Assembly: GCA_963847735.1 (NCBI GenBank)
Contig: CAWKAV010000028.1
Span: 68,607 to 132,606, forward strand
DNA: 64,000 bases
Direction of reading: 5' to 3'
Source of the DNA: CAWKAV01 sp963847735
Lineage (GTDB): Bacteria > Desulfobacterota > Desulfuromonadia > Desulfuromonadales > BM103
This document shows, in pieces, positions 26,325 to 34,722 of this stretch (positions are counted from its first letter, which is position 1; every line of letters starts with the position of its first letter). The translations under genes and the position numbers were made by a program. The notes beneath the pieces are model-generated. The model saw only the letters and a list, made by a program, of their open reading frames with translations, searched no databases and was not told the origin of the DNA.

Positions 26325-27458
26325 ATGGAACGTCAAGATCTGGCAGGATATGCCGCACACAGCGAATTGTCACGTGGCCGCAAACATGATGAACTTTACA
26401 AGGATGATCGGCCAACCTTTGAACGTGATCGTGACCGAATTATTCACTGCGCGGCCTTCAGGCGCCTGGAATATAAAACCCAGGTATTTGTTAACCACGA
26501 AGGCGATTACTACCGGACCCGACTGACGCATTCTCTGGAAGTTGCCCAGATCGGGCGTGGCATCGCCCGTCGCCTGAGGTTGAACGAAGACCTGGTAGAA
26601 GCCTTGGCGCTGGCCCACGATCTTGGTCACACGCCTTTCGGGCACACCGGTGAAGAGGTCCTCAACCGTCTGATGAGCTCTTGCGGCGGTTTTGAACACA
26701 ACCGTCAATCACTGCGCATCGTCGAGCATCTGGAGGAGCGCTATCCAGGTTTCAACGGGCTGAACCTGAGCTGGGAAGCCAGGGAAGGGATTATCAAGCA
26801 TTCTTCCGATTACGATATTCCGGATGGCTCTGGTCTGGAAGAGTACCAACCAAAGCTGCGCCCCACCCTGGAGGCGCAGATTATTGACCTGGCCGACGAG
26901 ATTGCTTACAGCAATCATGATATTGATGACGGTATCAAGGCCGGCTACCTTAATCCTGATGTTCTGATGGAGGTCGATCTCTGGGCTGAAACCTACGCCA
27001 GGGTGTCGGAAAAGTTCCCCTTGCTGCCAAAGGACCGTCAGATTCTGCAAACGATCAGTCACCTGATTGGTTTCCTGATTCTCGATATGGTCAAGCAGAC
27101 CCGCCTCAATATTGATTCAGCTGGGGTCACTTCTCTGGACGATGTGCGTGGACAGGAAACCAACCTGGTGAAGTTCAGCAGAGAGACGGCGCAGCGCAAC
27201 CGTGAGCTGAAGGCTTTCCTCTACAAGAACCTTTACAGGCACTACAAGGTGGAACGGATGCGCATCAAGGCGGAGCGTTTTCTTACGCTGTTGTTTGAGA
27301 ACTATCTGCAGCACCCGACGTTGCTGCCGGCCAGCTACCAGGCCAGCTATGCACTACAGGGGCGGGAGCGGGTCGTCTGCGATTACGTTGCCGGGATGAC
27401 CGACCGTTACGCGCTTGATGAGTACAAGCGGCTTTTCGAACCCTACGAGAGAGTTTGA
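26325..27458 (+). CDS. Deoxyguanosinetriphosphate triphosphohydrolase-like protein
   Basis: 377 residues of the HD superfamily. FRRLEYKTQVFVNHEGDYYRTRLTHSLEVAQI holds the first His. AHDLGHTPFGHTGEEVLN holds the HD pair and downstream His, and DLADEIAYSNHDIDDGI the last Asp. It hydrolyses dNTPs to nucleosides and triphosphate, lowering dNTP pools; some members protect against phage. This is the shorter, 'dgt-like' group common in bacteria. Length is normal. Confidence 0.92.
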   Translation: MERQDLAGYAAHSELSRGRKHDELYKDDRPTFERDRDRIIHCAAFRRLEYKTQVFVNHEGDYYRTRLTHSLEVAQIGRGIARRLRLNEDLVEALALAHDLGHTPFGHTGEEVLNRLMSSCGGFEHNRQSLRIVEHLEERYPGFNGLNLSWEAREGIIKHSSDYDIPDGSGLEEYQPKLRPTLEAQIIDLADEIAYSNHDIDDGIKAGYLNPDVLMEVDLWAETYARVSEKFPLLPKDRQILQTISHLIGFLILDMVKQTRLNIDSAGVTSLDDVRGQETNLVKFSRETAQRNRELKAFLYKNLYRHYKVERMRIKAERFLTLLFENYLQHPTLLPASYQASYALQGRERVVCDYVAGMTDRYALDEYKRLFEPYERV

Positions 27459-27465
27459 TCAGGCT

Positions 27466-27507
27466 GAGGACAGAATAGAGGAGACAGAACACAGAAGTCG
27501 GAACACT
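27466..27507 (+). repeat. Heptamer-periodic purine-rich repeat
   Basis: Six imperfect 7-bp units (GAGGACA, GAATAGA, GGAGACA, GAACACA, GAAGTCG, GAACACT) directly after the dNTPase stop. Related in period to repeats at 37162 and 50861. Confidence 0.55.
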
Positions 27508-27526
27508 GGTTCCTGGCAGTCAGTCG

Positions 27527-27838
27527 TCAGGGCAGGGTGATGATCGATTTGTCACTCTGACGGTAGAGCAGGAAGGTGCTGCCGAGGATCTGTGCGACCG
27601 CGGAATTGGTCGCGGCGGCAAGTTCGGCGGCGACGGTTTTCCGATCAACCAGGCAGCCCTCCTGGATTCTTACCTTGATAAGCTCATTGGCTTCGAGGGC
27701 TTCATGAGCCGCTTTGATGACCTCGTCGTTGATATGCTGCTTTCCGATCATAACAAAGGGTTTGAGGCCATGGCCAAGGCCGCGCAAAAACCGGTTTTGT
27801 TTGCCGGTGAGTCGGGTCGTTACAGGTGATTCTGACAT
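27527..27838 (-). CDS. yhbY: YhbY-family RNA-binding protein (CRM domain)
   Basis: 103 residues. LTGKQNRFLRGLGHGLKPFVMIGKQ is the CRM domain signature with the GxxG loop region, then EALEANELIKVRI. YhbY binds pre-50S ribosome particles. Length is normal. Confidence 0.92.
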   Translation of the reverse strand: MSESPVTTRLTGKQNRFLRGLGHGLKPFVMIGKQHINDEVIKAAHEALEANELIKVRIQEGCLVDRKTVAAELAAATNSAVAQILGSTFLLYRQSDKSIITLP

Positions 27839-27947
27839 AAGTTCTGATCCTTGATTCTGATCCGTCGACTAAGTGAATTGACTGGGTTTACGCGTCACTA
27901 TAACATTCTCGACAGTGTGCTTGGAAGCCTGATTATTGGAGCCCGCT

Positions 27948-28787
27948 ATGAGCTTGCAACTCGACATAGTTTGCGAAAATACCGTGGGACGGCCGATCCC
28001 GGCACGCGGAGAGCATGGCTTCGCATGCCTGGTGCGGATGCCTGACGCAACCTGGCTTTTTGATACGGGCTGCGGAGACACTCTTCTGACTAATATGGCC
28101 GATCTTGAACACGATGCCAGGCAGATAAAGGGCGTTATCCTCAGTCACGGCCATAACGATCACTGTGGCGGCCTTTTGGCCTTGCTTGAAGATGTCGGTC
28201 CACGCCAGGTTATTGCACACCCTCATGTGTTTGTCGAACGTTTCTGGCAGGGGCAGCACGAGCATCGTCAGATCGGCCTGCCGCACAATCGAACAGTCCT
28301 TGAGTCTGCCGGTGCCAACTTCACACTTCTTGATTCTTTTACGGAACTGGCACCCGGTCTCTATTTCAGTGGTACCATCCCTCGTCTCTCGCCTTACGAG
28401 GTCGGTGATCCTCATCTGGTTCGACGTTCCGAGGATGGCGAAGGATGGGTCGCTGATGAATTCCCGGATGATGCCGCTCTCGGTATGACAACACCAAGGG
28501 GGCTGGTCGTCCTGTTAGGGTGCGCGCACGCCGGGTTGATTAATACGGTGGAGTACTTTCGCAGTCAACTGGACAACCCCCGTATTCACGCCATTGTCGG
28601 TGGCACGCATCTGGGTCCTGCCAATGATAAACAATTTTCCGCGACCCTCAATTACCTGGCCCATCTGGACTTTGATCGCCTCGGTGTTTCACATTGCACA
28701 GGTCAAATCCGTTCCGCTCAGCTGTACAGCCGCTTTCCCGACAAAGTGTTTTTTGCCAATGTTGGTACGAGCATGAAGGTTGCATGA
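27948..28787 (+). CDS. Metallo-beta-lactamase fold hydrolase (DHPMP-synthase-like group)
   Basis: 279 residues. The start at 27948 has TTGGAG upstream. The metal motif is LSHGHNDHCGGL, with further His in VIAHPHVF, GCAHAGLINT and GGTHLG, and LGVSHCTG at the end. This pattern is that of MJ0301-like proteins annotated as dihydropterin ribofuranosyl-aminobenzene phosphate synthases, but the biochemical role in bacteria is unknown. Its stop is 4 bp before a receiver-PilZ gene, suggesting co-transcription. Confidence 0.85.
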   Translation: MSLQLDIVCENTVGRPIPARGEHGFACLVRMPDATWLFDTGCGDTLLTNMADLEHDARQIKGVILSHGHNDHCGGLLALLEDVGPRQVIAHPHVFVERFWQGQHEHRQIGLPHNRTVLESAGANFTLLDSFTELAPGLYFSGTIPRLSPYEVGDPHLVRRSEDGEGWVADEFPDDAALGMTTPRGLVVLLGCAHAGLINTVEYFRSQLDNPRIHAIVGGTHLGPANDKQFSATLNYLAHLDFDRLGVSHCTGQIRSAQLYSRFPDKVFFANVGTSMKVA

Positions 28788-28791
28788 TCCG

Positions 28792-29490
28792 ATGACAACG
28801 CCCCTCTGTATCCTTCTTGTTGACGATTCGAAGTTTTTCCTGGAACTGGAAAAGCATTTTTTACGTTATACGCCGGCAGCCCTCCTGACCGCATCCTCCG
28901 GAGAAATCGCTCTGGCCCTGACCAGAGAGCATCTTCCAAGTTTGGTCTACATGGATATTGACATGCCGGATATGAGTGGCCTTGACTGTTGCCGCATAAT
29001 CAAAGCGGATCAGGACCTGAGACAGATACCGATCATTCTTATCGGGGCCGCAGACTCGTCAGTCGGCGCACCAGAGGCGCAAGCGGTCGGAGCGGAGGCT
29101 TATCTGCGCAAACCGCTCAACCGGGCTCAATTCCTCGGTGCAGGCCATCGATTTCTGGCCAGCGTCGATCGGCGTGAAGCACGTCAAACATGTGATCTTC
29201 CTGTCAACTTCGTCTGTCGTGGCCTGCATCTGCAGGGACGTTGCATTGATATCAGCAGTGGTGGTATGTTTTTGCTGTGCCATCCCACAGCGCAAATAGG
29301 GGAAAAAATGCTGTTGAAATTTCCCCTGCCTGATGCACTGAAAACCTCTGTTGAAGTTCATGGTTGCATCGCCTGGGTCAATTCTCGCGAAGAGGCCATT
29401 AAAGAAGGCTTCCCGTTGGGTTATGGTGTCGAGTTCGTAGATATTGCAGGTTCGACAGGGGTGGCTTTCCGTCGTTGTTTCGGGACATAA
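28792..29490 (+). CDS. Response regulator receiver - PilZ protein
   Basis: 232 residues. The receiver domain (1-120) is complete: acidic pair D11-D12, phosphoacceptor D55 in LVYMDIDMP, and the conserved Lys in LRKPL. The PilZ domain (about 130-230) has an RREARQ segment for RxxxR and CIDISSGGMF (DxSxxG). It couples phosphorylation to c-di-GMP binding, perhaps for surface behaviour. No kinase is adjacent. It is followed by a paralogue with a degenerate receiver. Confidence 0.9.
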   Translation: MTTPLCILLVDDSKFFLELEKHFLRYTPAALLTASSGEIALALTREHLPSLVYMDIDMPDMSGLDCCRIIKADQDLRQIPIILIGAADSSVGAPEAQAVGAEAYLRKPLNRAQFLGAGHRFLASVDRREARQTCDLPVNFVCRGLHLQGRCIDISSGGMFLLCHPTAQIGEKMLLKFPLPDALKTSVEVHGCIAWVNSREEAIKEGFPLGYGVEFVDIAGSTGVAFRRCFGT

Positions 29491-29522
29491 TTTGGACTTG
29501 TAAGTTTTACTTGGGGGGAAAC

Positions 29523-30227
29523 ATGAGTAGCAGGCCTCGCATTCTTCTGGCTGATAATTCCAGGTTCTTCCGTTCAATCGAAGCCCAGTTCCTGCAGAAA
29601 ATCCCGGTCGTAACTCTTGAGGCCGGGGATTGTGATTCGGTTTTGGCAATCATGTACAAGGAGAAGCCGGACCTGGTGTATATGGCTTTTTCATTGCCGA
29701 ATGAGGGTGGCGTTGCATGCTGTCAGAAGATCAAGAACGACCCTGTACTGCGCTCAATCCCCGTCATAATCGTCTGTGAAAATGATGATACAAAGCAGGT
29801 GCAGGCTGCGTTGCATAAAGGCTGTGATGCTTGTCTTGTCAAGCCGCTTGCCAGGCATGATTTCCTGCAGGCCGGCCGAAAATTCCTTGCCGTGATTCGA
29901 GAACATCGCCAGTCACTCTTTTTCCCGGTCACGTTCACGGTTGATGGCGAGCAATTGAGTGGTAAATGCCTCGATGTTTCGGGTGGCGGTATGTTCATCG
30001 AGAGCAAGGCCGATATCTCCATCGGAGCAGTCATTGACCTGAGTTTCAAATTGCCCGACCGATTGTCGACGCAGATCAAATGCAGAGCCGAAGTCTCCTG
30101 GCCCAATCACAAACCGAACCCCTTGAAACCACATTACCCGCATGGCTTTGGCGTCAAGTTTCTGGATCTGTCGCCAATTGACTACAAGGCAATTCTTCGG
30201 CTGTCAGATAAAAAACCCTTTGGCTGA
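29523..30227 (+). CDS. Degenerate receiver - PilZ protein lacking the phosphoacceptor Asp
   Basis: 234 residues. GGGGGGAAAC precedes ATG 29523. It aligns end to end with the previous protein. However, the acidic pair is D11-N12 and the phosphoacceptor position is Ala55 (LVYMAFSLP in place of LVYMDIDMP), while Lys in LVKPL is kept. The receiver therefore cannot be phosphorylated in the usual way. The PilZ part has the second motif CLDVSGGGMF, but the RxxxR position reads REHRQ, so c-di-GMP binding is doubtful. It may work as a dimer partner or protein-interaction module with the neighbour. Confidence 0.88.
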   Translation: MSSRPRILLADNSRFFRSIEAQFLQKIPVVTLEAGDCDSVLAIMYKEKPDLVYMAFSLPNEGGVACCQKIKNDPVLRSIPVIIVCENDDTKQVQAALHKGCDACLVKPLARHDFLQAGRKFLAVIREHRQSLFFPVTFTVDGEQLSGKCLDVSGGGMFIESKADISIGAVIDLSFKLPDRLSTQIKCRAEVSWPNHKPNPLKPHYPHGFGVKFLDLSPIDYKAILRLSDKKPFG

Positions 30228-30276
30228 CACGATTATTCTTTCAGTCGAATCAATATTCTGAATTTAGGGAGTATCA

Positions 30277-30459
30277 ATGAAGATTTTTATCGATAAGAGC
30301 AAGTGTCATGGTTCAGGGGAGTGCCTCAAAGCCTGCCCGCATGGCGCGTTGCGGATCATCGAAGGCAAGGCTTTCGTTGATCATGACAGATGTGATCTGG
30401 ATGGCTTGTGCATACCGGCCTGCCCGCATGACGCAATCTGTATTACCGAGGAGTGTTAA
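30277..30459 (+). CDS. Small ferredoxin-like protein with two incomplete [4Fe-4S] motifs
   Basis: 60 residues, built of two ferredoxin half-repeats. Each has lost the second Cys of the usual CxxCxxCxxxCP motif: the first is C10, S13, C16, C20-P and the second is C39, D42, C45, C49-P. Extra Cys at 55 and 60 could compensate. Such sites can hold [3Fe-4S] or Asp-ligated [4Fe-4S] clusters. AGGGAGTATCA precedes the ATG. It is followed by a terminator, so it is a separate unit. The redox partner is unknown. Confidence 0.85.
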   Translation: MKIFIDKSKCHGSGECLKACPHGALRIIEGKAFVDHDRCDLDGLCIPACPHDAICITEEC

Positions 30460-30492
30460 CGGTATAAAACCTGTGATCTTTATGATCCGATA

Positions 30493-30527
30493 AATGGCGT
30501 CGTGGTTTTCCCGACGCCATTTTTTTA
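30493..30527 (+). terminator. Rho-independent terminator after the ferredoxin gene
   Basis: AATGGCGTCG pairs with CGACGCCATT, 9-nt loop, then a run of T. Confidence 0.9.
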
Positions 30528-30666
30528 TCGCTGCGGATCTGACCTGATCGAATCTGGCAAAGGCTGGCTGTCGTCATCAATATCCTTCTCAACGGGCTAT
30601 TCGCACATGACAAGAATCAAGCTTATGCAAAGTGTCTGCGCTGTTATTCAAAAAGGTGACTGAGGG

Positions 30667-30716
30667 ATATTGTTACTTTACAAAATAACAATATTCCGAT
30701 ATTTTCCATTGTTATT
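30667..30716. promoter_or_regulatory. Alternating inverted repeats upstream of lepA (possible operator)
   Basis: ATATTGTTA (30667-30675) is a perfect inverted repeat of TAACAATAT (30686-30694). AATAACAAT (30684-30692) is a perfect inverted repeat of ATTGTTATT (30708-30716). Three copies of one word alternate in strand, 65-115 bp before the lepA start. Confidence 0.45.
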
Positions 30717-30780
30717 CTGAATTTTGCCTGATTGTGCTCCGCCTGCAAGTTTTGCTGCAAGGAATATGTCTTTTAAGTCT

Positions 30781-32586
30781 ATGAAACAGTCACAGATTCG
30801 TAATTTTTCCATCATTGCCCATATTGATCACGGCAAATCAACTCTGGCCGATCGGCTTCTCGAAGCGACCGGAGCGCTTTCCGCCCGTGAGAAAACCGAC
30901 CAGTTCCTCGATAAGATGGATCTGGAGCGCGAACGCGGCATCACCATCAAAGCTCAGGCTGTACGTCTCAGTTATCATTCTCCGGATGGCCAGGATTACA
31001 TTCTTAACCTGATTGACACTCCTGGCCACGTTGATTTTTCCTATGAAGTCAGCCGTTCCCTGTCGGCCTGCGAGGGGGCCCTGCTGGTGGTTGACGCCAC
31101 ACAGGGTGTTGAAGCCCAGACCCTGGCCAACGTTTACCTGGCCATAGATGAGAATCTCGAAGTATTCCCGGTCTTGAACAAGATTGATCTGCCCAGCGCC
31201 GATCCGGAAGGGGTGCGCGCCGAAATTGAGGAGATCATCGGCCTTGATGCCAGCGACGCTATTGTCGCCAGTGCCAAAACCGGCGTCGGTATTGATGCGA
31301 TTCTAGAGGCGATCGTCAAGAAGATTCCCGCACCCAAGGGTGATCCGGATGCGCCGTTGAAGGCTCTGCTCTTCGATTCGTGGTATGACCCTTACCAGGG
31401 TGTCATTGTCCTGGTGCGCGTGATAGACGGTGCGCTCAAAAAAGGTGACAAGATTCGACTGATGGCGAGTCAAACGGAACACGAGATTCTCAGGGTTGGC
31501 GTATTCTCCCCGCACGCGGTTGCCATTGATGAGCTGACCGCAGGCGAGGTCGGTTTTATCACGGCCAGCATCAAGGTGGTTCAGGACGCCAAGGTCGGTG
31601 ATACCATCACCCACGTGCGCAGACCGACCGCGCATGCGCTGCCCGGCTTCAAGGTCGTCAAACCGATGGTGTTTTCCGGGCTCTACCCGATCGACTCCGG
31701 TGATTATGATGACCTGCGTGACGCCATGGAGAAGTTACGCCTCAACGACAGCTCCTTCTCCTTCGAGCCGGAAAATTCAATGGCGCTCGGTTTTGGCTTC
31801 CGCTGCGGCTTTCTTGGTCTGCTGCACATGGAGATTATCCAGGAGCGACTGGAGCGTGAGTTTGGTGTTGATCTGATTACCACTGCGCCAACGGTTGTCT
31901 ACAAGGTGACTACAGTCAAAGGTGAAGTGATTCACGTCGATAGTGCCAACAAATTGCCAGAGGTCCAGTTAATCGACCATGTCGAAGAGCCGTTCATCCT
32001 TGCGTCTGTGCATGTGCCCAACGAGTTCGTTGGCGCGGTGCTGGCCCTGTGCGAGGAGAAGCGCGGCGTACAGCGTGAAATCAAATATCTCACCGCAACC
32101 CGCGTTATGATCATCTATGAGATGCCTCTCAATGAAATCGTCATGGATTTCTTCGATCGACTCAAGAGCCTGTCGCGTGGCTATGCCTCCCTTGATTATG
32201 AATATCTCGATTATCGCTGCAGCGAGCTGGTGCGACTCAATATCCTCATCAACGGCGATCTCGTCGATGCGCTCTCGTTGATCGTGCATCGTGACAAAGC
32301 CCAATACCGTGGACGTGACCTGGTTGCCAAAATGAAGGAATTCATTCCGCGCCAGCAGTTCGAGGTTGCGATTCAGGCTGCAATTGGCAATAAGGTCATT
32401 GCGCGTGAAACAGTTAAAGCCCTGCGTAAAGATGTTACGGCAAAATGTTACGGCGGCGACATAACCCGAAAGCGCAAACTTCTTGAAAAACAGAAGGAGG
32501 GCAAGAAACGCATGAAGCAGGTCGGTAATGTCGAACTGCCACAAGAAGCCTTCCTCGCCATATTGAAAGTCAAGGAAAACAAGTAA
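30781..32586 (+). CDS. lepA: Elongation factor 4 (LepA)
   Basis: 601 residues. The start at 30781 gives the normal LepA beginning (MKQSQIRNFSIIAHIDHGKSTL); an ATG 15 bp upstream is possible. G1 AHIDHGKST, G3 LIDTPGHVDF and G4 NKIDL are present, with the C-terminal LepA-specific domain (DVTAKCYGGDITRKRKLLEKQK). This ribosomal GTPase back-translocates or helps stalled ribosomes and acts in initiation under stress. It overlaps lepB by 1 bp (TAATG), the classic lepA-lepB operon. Confidence 0.97.
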   Translation: MKQSQIRNFSIIAHIDHGKSTLADRLLEATGALSAREKTDQFLDKMDLERERGITIKAQAVRLSYHSPDGQDYILNLIDTPGHVDFSYEVSRSLSACEGALLVVDATQGVEAQTLANVYLAIDENLEVFPVLNKIDLPSADPEGVRAEIEEIIGLDASDAIVASAKTGVGIDAILEAIVKKIPAPKGDPDAPLKALLFDSWYDPYQGVIVLVRVIDGALKKGDKIRLMASQTEHEILRVGVFSPHAVAIDELTAGEVGFITASIKVVQDAKVGDTITHVRRPTAHALPGFKVVKPMVFSGLYPIDSGDYDDLRDAMEKLRLNDSSFSFEPENSMALGFGFRCGFLGLLHMEIIQERLEREFGVDLITTAPTVVYKVTTVKGEVIHVDSANKLPEVQLIDHVEEPFILASVHVPNEFVGAVLALCEEKRGVQREIKYLTATRVMIIYEMPLNEIVMDFFDRLKSLSRGYASLDYEYLDYRCSELVRLNILINGDLVDALSLIVHRDKAQYRGRDLVAKMKEFIPRQQFEVAIQAAIGNKVIARETVKALRKDVTAKCYGGDITRKRKLLEKQKEGKKRMKQVGNVELPQEAFLAILKVKENK

Positions 32587-33245
32587 TGGCTTTTTTTCGC
32601 AAAAACAAGTCTACCGAAAGTCAGCAGAAACCGAAGAAGTCGCAAATACGTGACTGGACCGAAGCGTTGATCGTTGCGGCTGTGCTCGCCATGATCATCC
32701 GCACCTTCTTTGTCCAGGCTTTCAAGATTCCTTCCGGCTCAATGGAAGACACTCTTCTGATCGGCGACCACCTGCTGGTCAACAAGTTCGTTTACGGCAC
32801 CCATCTGCCCTTTGTCGATGACGCCGTTCTGTCCTATCGTGACCCGGAGCGGGGCGACATCATCGTCTTCGAATTTCCTGAGGATAAAGACAAGTCCTAT
32901 TTTGATCGTCGTGACTTCATCAAGCGGGTTATCGGACTGCCTGGAGACACGATCGAGATTCGCAGCAAGAACGTATTTGTCAACGGAGAACGTTACCTGA
33001 CTCCGGAAGCGGTGTATAAGGATGGTAACCTGACCGCCGGTCCACGCGACAACATGGCCCCTGTCACCGTGCCGCAAGGCAGCTATTTTGTCATGGGCGA
33101 CAATCGCGACCGTTCCTACGACAGCCGTTTCTGGGGATTCGTTGACCGTTCGGTGATCAAGGGTTTGGCTTTTATCAAATACTGGTCTTGGGATAAAGAG
33201 AAATTCATGCCTCGCTGGAGTCGGATCGGACGAACGATAGAATAG
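32586..33245 (+). CDS. lepB: Signal peptidase I
   Basis: 219 residues. An N-terminal membrane helix (ALIVAAVLAMIIRTFFVQAF) precedes the catalytic Ser in IPSGSMEDTL. The catalytic Lys is in RRDFIKRVIGLPGD, and VMGDNRDRSYDSRFWGFV is the conserved box E. It cleaves signal peptides of exported proteins at the outer face of the inner membrane. Translationally coupled to lepA. Confidence 0.95.
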   Translation: MAFFRKNKSTESQQKPKKSQIRDWTEALIVAAVLAMIIRTFFVQAFKIPSGSMEDTLLIGDHLLVNKFVYGTHLPFVDDAVLSYRDPERGDIIVFEFPEDKDKSYFDRRDFIKRVIGLPGDTIEIRSKNVFVNGERYLTPEAVYKDGNLTAGPRDNMAPVTVPQGSYFVMGDNRDRSYDSRFWGFVDRSVIKGLAFIKYWSWDKEKFMPRWSRIGRTIE

Positions 33246-33369
33246 GGTCGTAAATTCATTAGCGTCTCCCGGTTTGTATCCAAGCCAGTTCACAGATATT
33301 TATATGACTTTCCCCCATAATATCTGTCGTTCAACCATCTCCCTGAGAATTCCTTCAGGGGAAAATATT

Positions 33370-33762
33370 GTGAAGTTCGAAATAGTCTTGAGGAACATTC
33401 CTGATAAACGTCTGGTATGCAAAGCTCAGTCGCAGCAGCGCTCAGCTATAATTGAGCTGTTTTTTGATGCAAGAAGTGCTCTTCGCTTGAAAATCTCCGG
33501 GATTGCGCCCTCGCATGCGATTGTCGTGGCTGAAAAAAATATAGGTCCATTTCGCACGTCGAGTTATTATATCTGCAATTATATTCTTAGGTCGAAACGC
33601 CGCAGGCGTGAGCCTGCGGATGGAAGCTCCCGCTGTCTTCCGCTAAAATTGGCGAATGGATTTCCGGAAGCAATCGCGTGCAGTCTATTTTGCCCGTTAC
33701 CATCTAGTCGTGTCGAACGAGAAGCTGATAGAGGCGCCGTTTTTGCAGCGAGGGGTTTATGA
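33370..33762 (+). CDS. Hypothetical protein, uncertain
   Basis: 130 residues from GTG 33370, which has AGGGGA 7 bp upstream. The stop overlaps the next start by ATGA, as coupled genes do. The C-terminal half is low in hydrophobic pattern and rich in Arg and Ser, and the coding DNA holds a hairpin (CCGCAGGC / GCCTGCGG at 33600-33619). No family is recognised. It may be a real small gene, a decayed one, or chance. Confidence 0.3.
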   Translation: MKFEIVLRNIPDKRLVCKAQSQQRSAIIELFFDARSALRLKISGIAPSHAIVVAEKNIGPFRTSSYYICNYILRSKRRRREPADGSSRCLPLKLANGFPEAIACSLFCPLPSSRVEREADRGAVFAARGL

Positions 33763-34718
33763 AAGAATACAAACCGATTGATACAAAGGATGTGAAAACC
33801 TATTCCATATCGACCCGCAATAATAAGGTCAACGTACAAGAACACTTCGGTAAGATGGTAAAGGCCGGCATGTCCTGTGCCAGTCTTCTCGACGTCATGC
33901 CGAAGCTGCTCGGTGCTGAATCTCTGCGCGCCGTGGTTGACAGCGTTGTGCAGGCCCGTGAAAAGGGGCGCCCGGTCGTTCTGGCAATGGGGGGGCACGT
34001 CATTAAGTGTGGTTTGCAGCCGGTTTTAAAAACTCTTATCGAAGCTGATGTCATAACGGCAGTGGCCATGAACGGTTCGGCGGCCATTCACGATTTCGAA
34101 GTGTCCCTGGTCGGCGCGACCTCGGAAGAAGTCGGCGAGGTGCTGCATAGCGGCGACTTCGGTTTCTCTGATGAGACCGGCGCCGGTATGAACCGTGCTC
34201 TGAGGGATGGGTGCGACAAAGGGGTCGGTTTCGGACAGGCCATTGGTGAGTGGATTGTCGATCACCATCACCCGTTCCGCGAATACAGTCTGCTGGCCAG
34301 CTGTGTAGAAAAGGGATTGCCAGTGACGGCACACGTCGCTGTTGGAACCGATATCATTCATCAGCATCCGGAAATGGATGGTGCTGTGACCGGCGAAATG
34401 AGCTTCCGTGATTTCAAATTGATCACTGCCGTGGTGGCTGACCTCGGCGATGGGGGGGTCTGGCTCAATGTTGGCTCGGCGGTCATCATGCCGGAAGTTT
34501 TTCTGAAAGCGCTGTCCATTGCCCAGAATCTCGGCCATCACGTAGATAACTTTACGACTGCAAATTTTGATATGAATCAACATTATCGGCCGATGCAGAA
34601 TGTCGTAAAGCGTCCGACTTCAGGCAGCGGTAAAGGTTATGTGATTATCGGTCACCATGAGATCAATATTCCGTTGTTAGCCGCAGCGATTCTGGACAAA
34701 ATCGGCAAGAGAGGCTGA
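33759..34718 (+). CDS. Conserved protein, deoxyhypusine-synthase-like Rossmann protein (tentative)
   Basis: 319 residues, cytoplasmic. Visible blocks are VVLAMGGHVIKCGLQPVL, AVAMNGSAAIHDFEVSLVGATSEEVGE, AHVAVGTDIIHQHPEMDGA, GVWLNVGSAVIMPEVFLKAL and a C-terminal YVIIGHHEINIPLL. The alternating Gly-rich strands suggest a Rossmann-like NAD- or nucleotide-binding fold. The general layout recalls the deoxyhypusine synthase superfamily, but I cannot see the catalytic Lys region, so no activity is claimed. It is 4 bp before hldE and so probably belongs to the heptose/LPS operon. Confidence 0.6.
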   Translation: MKEYKPIDTKDVKTYSISTRNNKVNVQEHFGKMVKAGMSCASLLDVMPKLLGAESLRAVVDSVVQAREKGRPVVLAMGGHVIKCGLQPVLKTLIEADVITAVAMNGSAAIHDFEVSLVGATSEEVGEVLHSGDFGFSDETGAGMNRALRDGCDKGVGFGQAIGEWIVDHHHPFREYSLLASCVEKGLPVTAHVAVGTDIIHQHPEMDGAVTGEMSFRDFKLITAVVADLGDGGVWLNVGSAVIMPEVFLKALSIAQNLGHHVDNFTTANFDMNQHYRPMQNVVKRPTSGSGKGYVIIGHHEINIPLLAAAILDKIGKRG

Positions 34719-34722
34719 TGTC

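Noticed and set aside
33600..33619. REP-type element or terminator from the CCGCAGGC / GCCTGCGG hairpin
   Set aside because: A single copy without T-run, inside a doubtful open frame; not enough support for a named element.
33579..33998. Minus-strand open frame of 139 codons
   Set aside because: It mostly overlaps the conserved protein at 33759 in antisense and has no family features.
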